A stretch of 19,494 bases of DNA, from contig JAEHCY010000327.1 in NCBI GenBank assembly GCA_016880695.1, positions 1-19,494 on the forward strand, given 5' to 3'. This document shows, in pieces, positions 18,340-19,494 of this stretch. Position 1 is the stretch's first letter; each line of letters opens with the position of its first letter. Made by a program: the position numbers and the translations under genes. Source of the stretch: Chromatiaceae bacterium. Lineage in GTDB: Bacteria; Pseudomonadota; Gammaproteobacteria; Chromatiales; Chromatiaceae. Below the pieces are notes generated by a model. That model saw only the letters and a program-made list of their open reading frames with translations, had not been told where the DNA came from and made no database searches.

Positions 18340-19349
18340 TCGGGCCAGGGGACGGCGGGGTCGAGGCGCAGGGTGGCGACCCCGGGCAGGCCGGACTTCA
18401 CCAGGGGCTCGTAGCGGGTCAGAAGCGCGGGGTCGATGCGCGCCTTGGCGCGAAAAACCAGCTTTTCCCGCTCGGTGCGGGTTTCCACCTGCTTGGGGGT
18501 GAACTGGGCGCGGGGGGCGACAAAGTCGATGTGGGCCGGAATCAGGTACTCCGGGGCCGCATCGAGCTGGAGTCGCACCTCGGCGCCGACAGCCACCCGG
18601 CCTGCCACCGTCTCCGGCAGAAACAGCACCATGTAGACGTCGGAGAGGTCGAGAAGCGTCAGCACCTTGCCACCCACCCCCAGTACCTCCCCCGGCTCCG
18701 CCAGCCGGTAGAGCACCCGTCCGCGGCGCGGCGCGCGCAGAGTACCCTCGGTGATGTCCACGGCGATGCGGTCGATCTGCGCGGTGGCCGAGGCAATGGC
18801 GGCCTCGGTCTCCAGCACCTTGATCCGGGCCGCGCGCAGGGCGGCCTGCGCCGTTTTGGCTTGGGTGCGGGCCTGGTCCACCTGGTCCACCGAGACATGT
18901 TTGCGCCCGAGGAGATCCTGCAATCGGCCAAGCTCCCGCTCGGCGTCTTCCTGCTCGCCCTCCCGCTGGACCACCAGCGCGCGGGCATATTCACGCTCGT
19001 GCTCGACACGTGCGGCCTCGGCGCGGGTCTGGCGCAGTTGCGCCTCCAGGCTGGCGGTGTCCAGCCGGGCGAGAACCGCCTGCGCCGCCACCGTATCCCC
19101 CTCCTGGGCCAGCACCTCAAGGATCCGGCCGGGGAGCTTGGTGGCCACGTCGATCTCGGTCGCCTCCAGCCTCCCGTTGGTGCTGATGAAGCCCTCCGGG
19201 AGCCGGTCGCCATGCGCCCAGATACCCAGCAGCCACTCAAGGGACGGCGGAAAAGCGCCGCGCAGCAGCCAAACCGCCACCGCGGCGGCGATCGCCACCA
19301 CCAGGAGGCCAAGGAGCCATCGGCGTCGGCCGCGGGGTTTGGGGGCCAT
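18282..19349 (-). CDS. yhiI: HlyD-family membrane fusion protein, YhiI-like
   Basis: Periplasmic adaptor that links the inner-membrane exporter to an outer-membrane channel. The 355 residues equal E. coli YhiI in length. A basic N-terminus precedes one membrane anchor (about residues 11-30). A lipoyl-like half-motif (EIDVATKLPGRILEVLAQEG, about 65-85) is followed by a long Ala/Glu/Arg-rich coiled-coil hairpin (about 98-195, e.g. TRAEAARVEHEREYARAL) and the second lipoyl half plus beta-barrel (APRRGRVLYRLAEPGEVLG; DVYMVLFLPE). The C-terminus is Pro-rich. The ATG at 19349 places the membrane anchor correctly, although no strong Shine-Dalgarno sequence is seen. It is the first gene of the yhiI-rbbA-yhhJ-type operon. 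An outer-membrane TolC-type gene is not in view. The exported substrate is unknown. Confidence 0.93.
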   Translation of the reverse strand: MAPKPRGRRRWLLGLLVVAIAAAVAVWLLRGAFPPSLEWLLGIWAHGDRLPEGFISTNGRLEATEIDVATKLPGRILEVLAQEGDTVAAQAVLARLDTASLEAQLRQTRAEAARVEHEREYARALVVQREGEQEDAERELGRLQDLLGRKHVSVDQVDQARTQAKTAQAALRAARIKVLETEAAIASATAQIDRIAVDITEGTLRAPRRGRVLYRLAEPGEVLGVGGKVLTLLDLSDVYMVLFLPETVAGRVAVGAEVRLQLDAAPEYLIPAHIDFVAPRAQFTPKQVETRTEREKLVFRAKARIDPALLTRYEPLVKSGLPGVATLRLDPAVPWPEWLAPKLPPWPDPSRPSPD

Positions 19350-19494
19350 GGGGACTCGGTTGGGGGGATATCCGTCAGACCCATCATAGTAACAAGTCGC
19401 CCGGTTGCAGCGTAGCCAGAGCCCAGCAATTCCAAGTTTGAGCTATCCGGACCCAGCAGAGGCTTTCGGTCGGGGTTGAACGGGCTGAAGAGCC
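19350..19494. other. Leader region of the exporter operon
   Basis: The 145 bp to the window end contain no gene I can support. On the reverse strand a -10-like TACTAT (19391-19386), preceded by TGT, lies about 35 bp before the ATG at 19349. No good -35 accompanies it, so a promoter here is only tentative. No operator or riboswitch is recognisable. Confidence 0.3.

Noticed and set aside
17053..18414. 453-codon forward open frame opposite rbbA
   Set aside because: Lies entirely over a strongly conserved ABC ATPase read on the other strand; no domain recognisable.

Overview
This is a GC-rich window of bacterial chromosome. The proteins (NadB, PpsA, an RpfE/COG4255-type protein, FieF, and a YhiI-RbbA-YhhJ exporter) look gammaproteobacterial, perhaps Chromatiales or Ectothiorhodospiraceae. 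That placement rests on family resemblance and gene content read by eye; no marker gene fixes it.

Layout. Positions 1-4.1 kb carry two forward housekeeping genes: the 3' part of nadB (NAD synthesis) and ppsA (gluconeogenic PEP synthase). From 4.2 to 7.8 kb a reverse-strand amino-acid cluster reads alaC, hom, then an RpfE-family gene. AlaC uses a GTG start and Hom a TTG start, both behind good Shine-Dalgarno sequences. From 7.86 to 8.34 kb lies the C-terminal third of an IS1595/ISXO2-type transposase and a long imperfect inverted repeat that stops 3 bp short of the tgt stop codon. From 8.34 to 10.15 kb a HAD phosphatase gene overlaps tgt by 4 bp (ATGA), both on the reverse strand. msrA is divergent from these. 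Next come a small reverse gene of unknown function with a very strong ribosome binding site, two GC-rich palindromes, and the metal-efflux gene fieF.

From 12.53 to 14.46 kb is a gene-poor accessory stretch. It holds a decayed second copy of the 3' end of the exporter permease, an inverted repeat at the edge of that copy, a doubtful 65-aa frame, a permuted papain-fold (YaeF/YiiX-like) hydrolase gene, and several extragenic repeat elements. From 14.46 to 19.35 kb a reverse-strand operon encodes a complete inner-membrane exporter: membrane-fusion protein (YhiI-like), double-ATPase/permease fusion (RbbA-like) and second permease (YhhJ-like). No outer-membrane TolC partner is in view.

I do not see a clear new multi-gene system. 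The least explained parts are the 11.2-14.1 kb stretch (small gene with paired palindromes, duplicated permease tail, papain-fold gene) and the inverted-repeat structure beside tgt.
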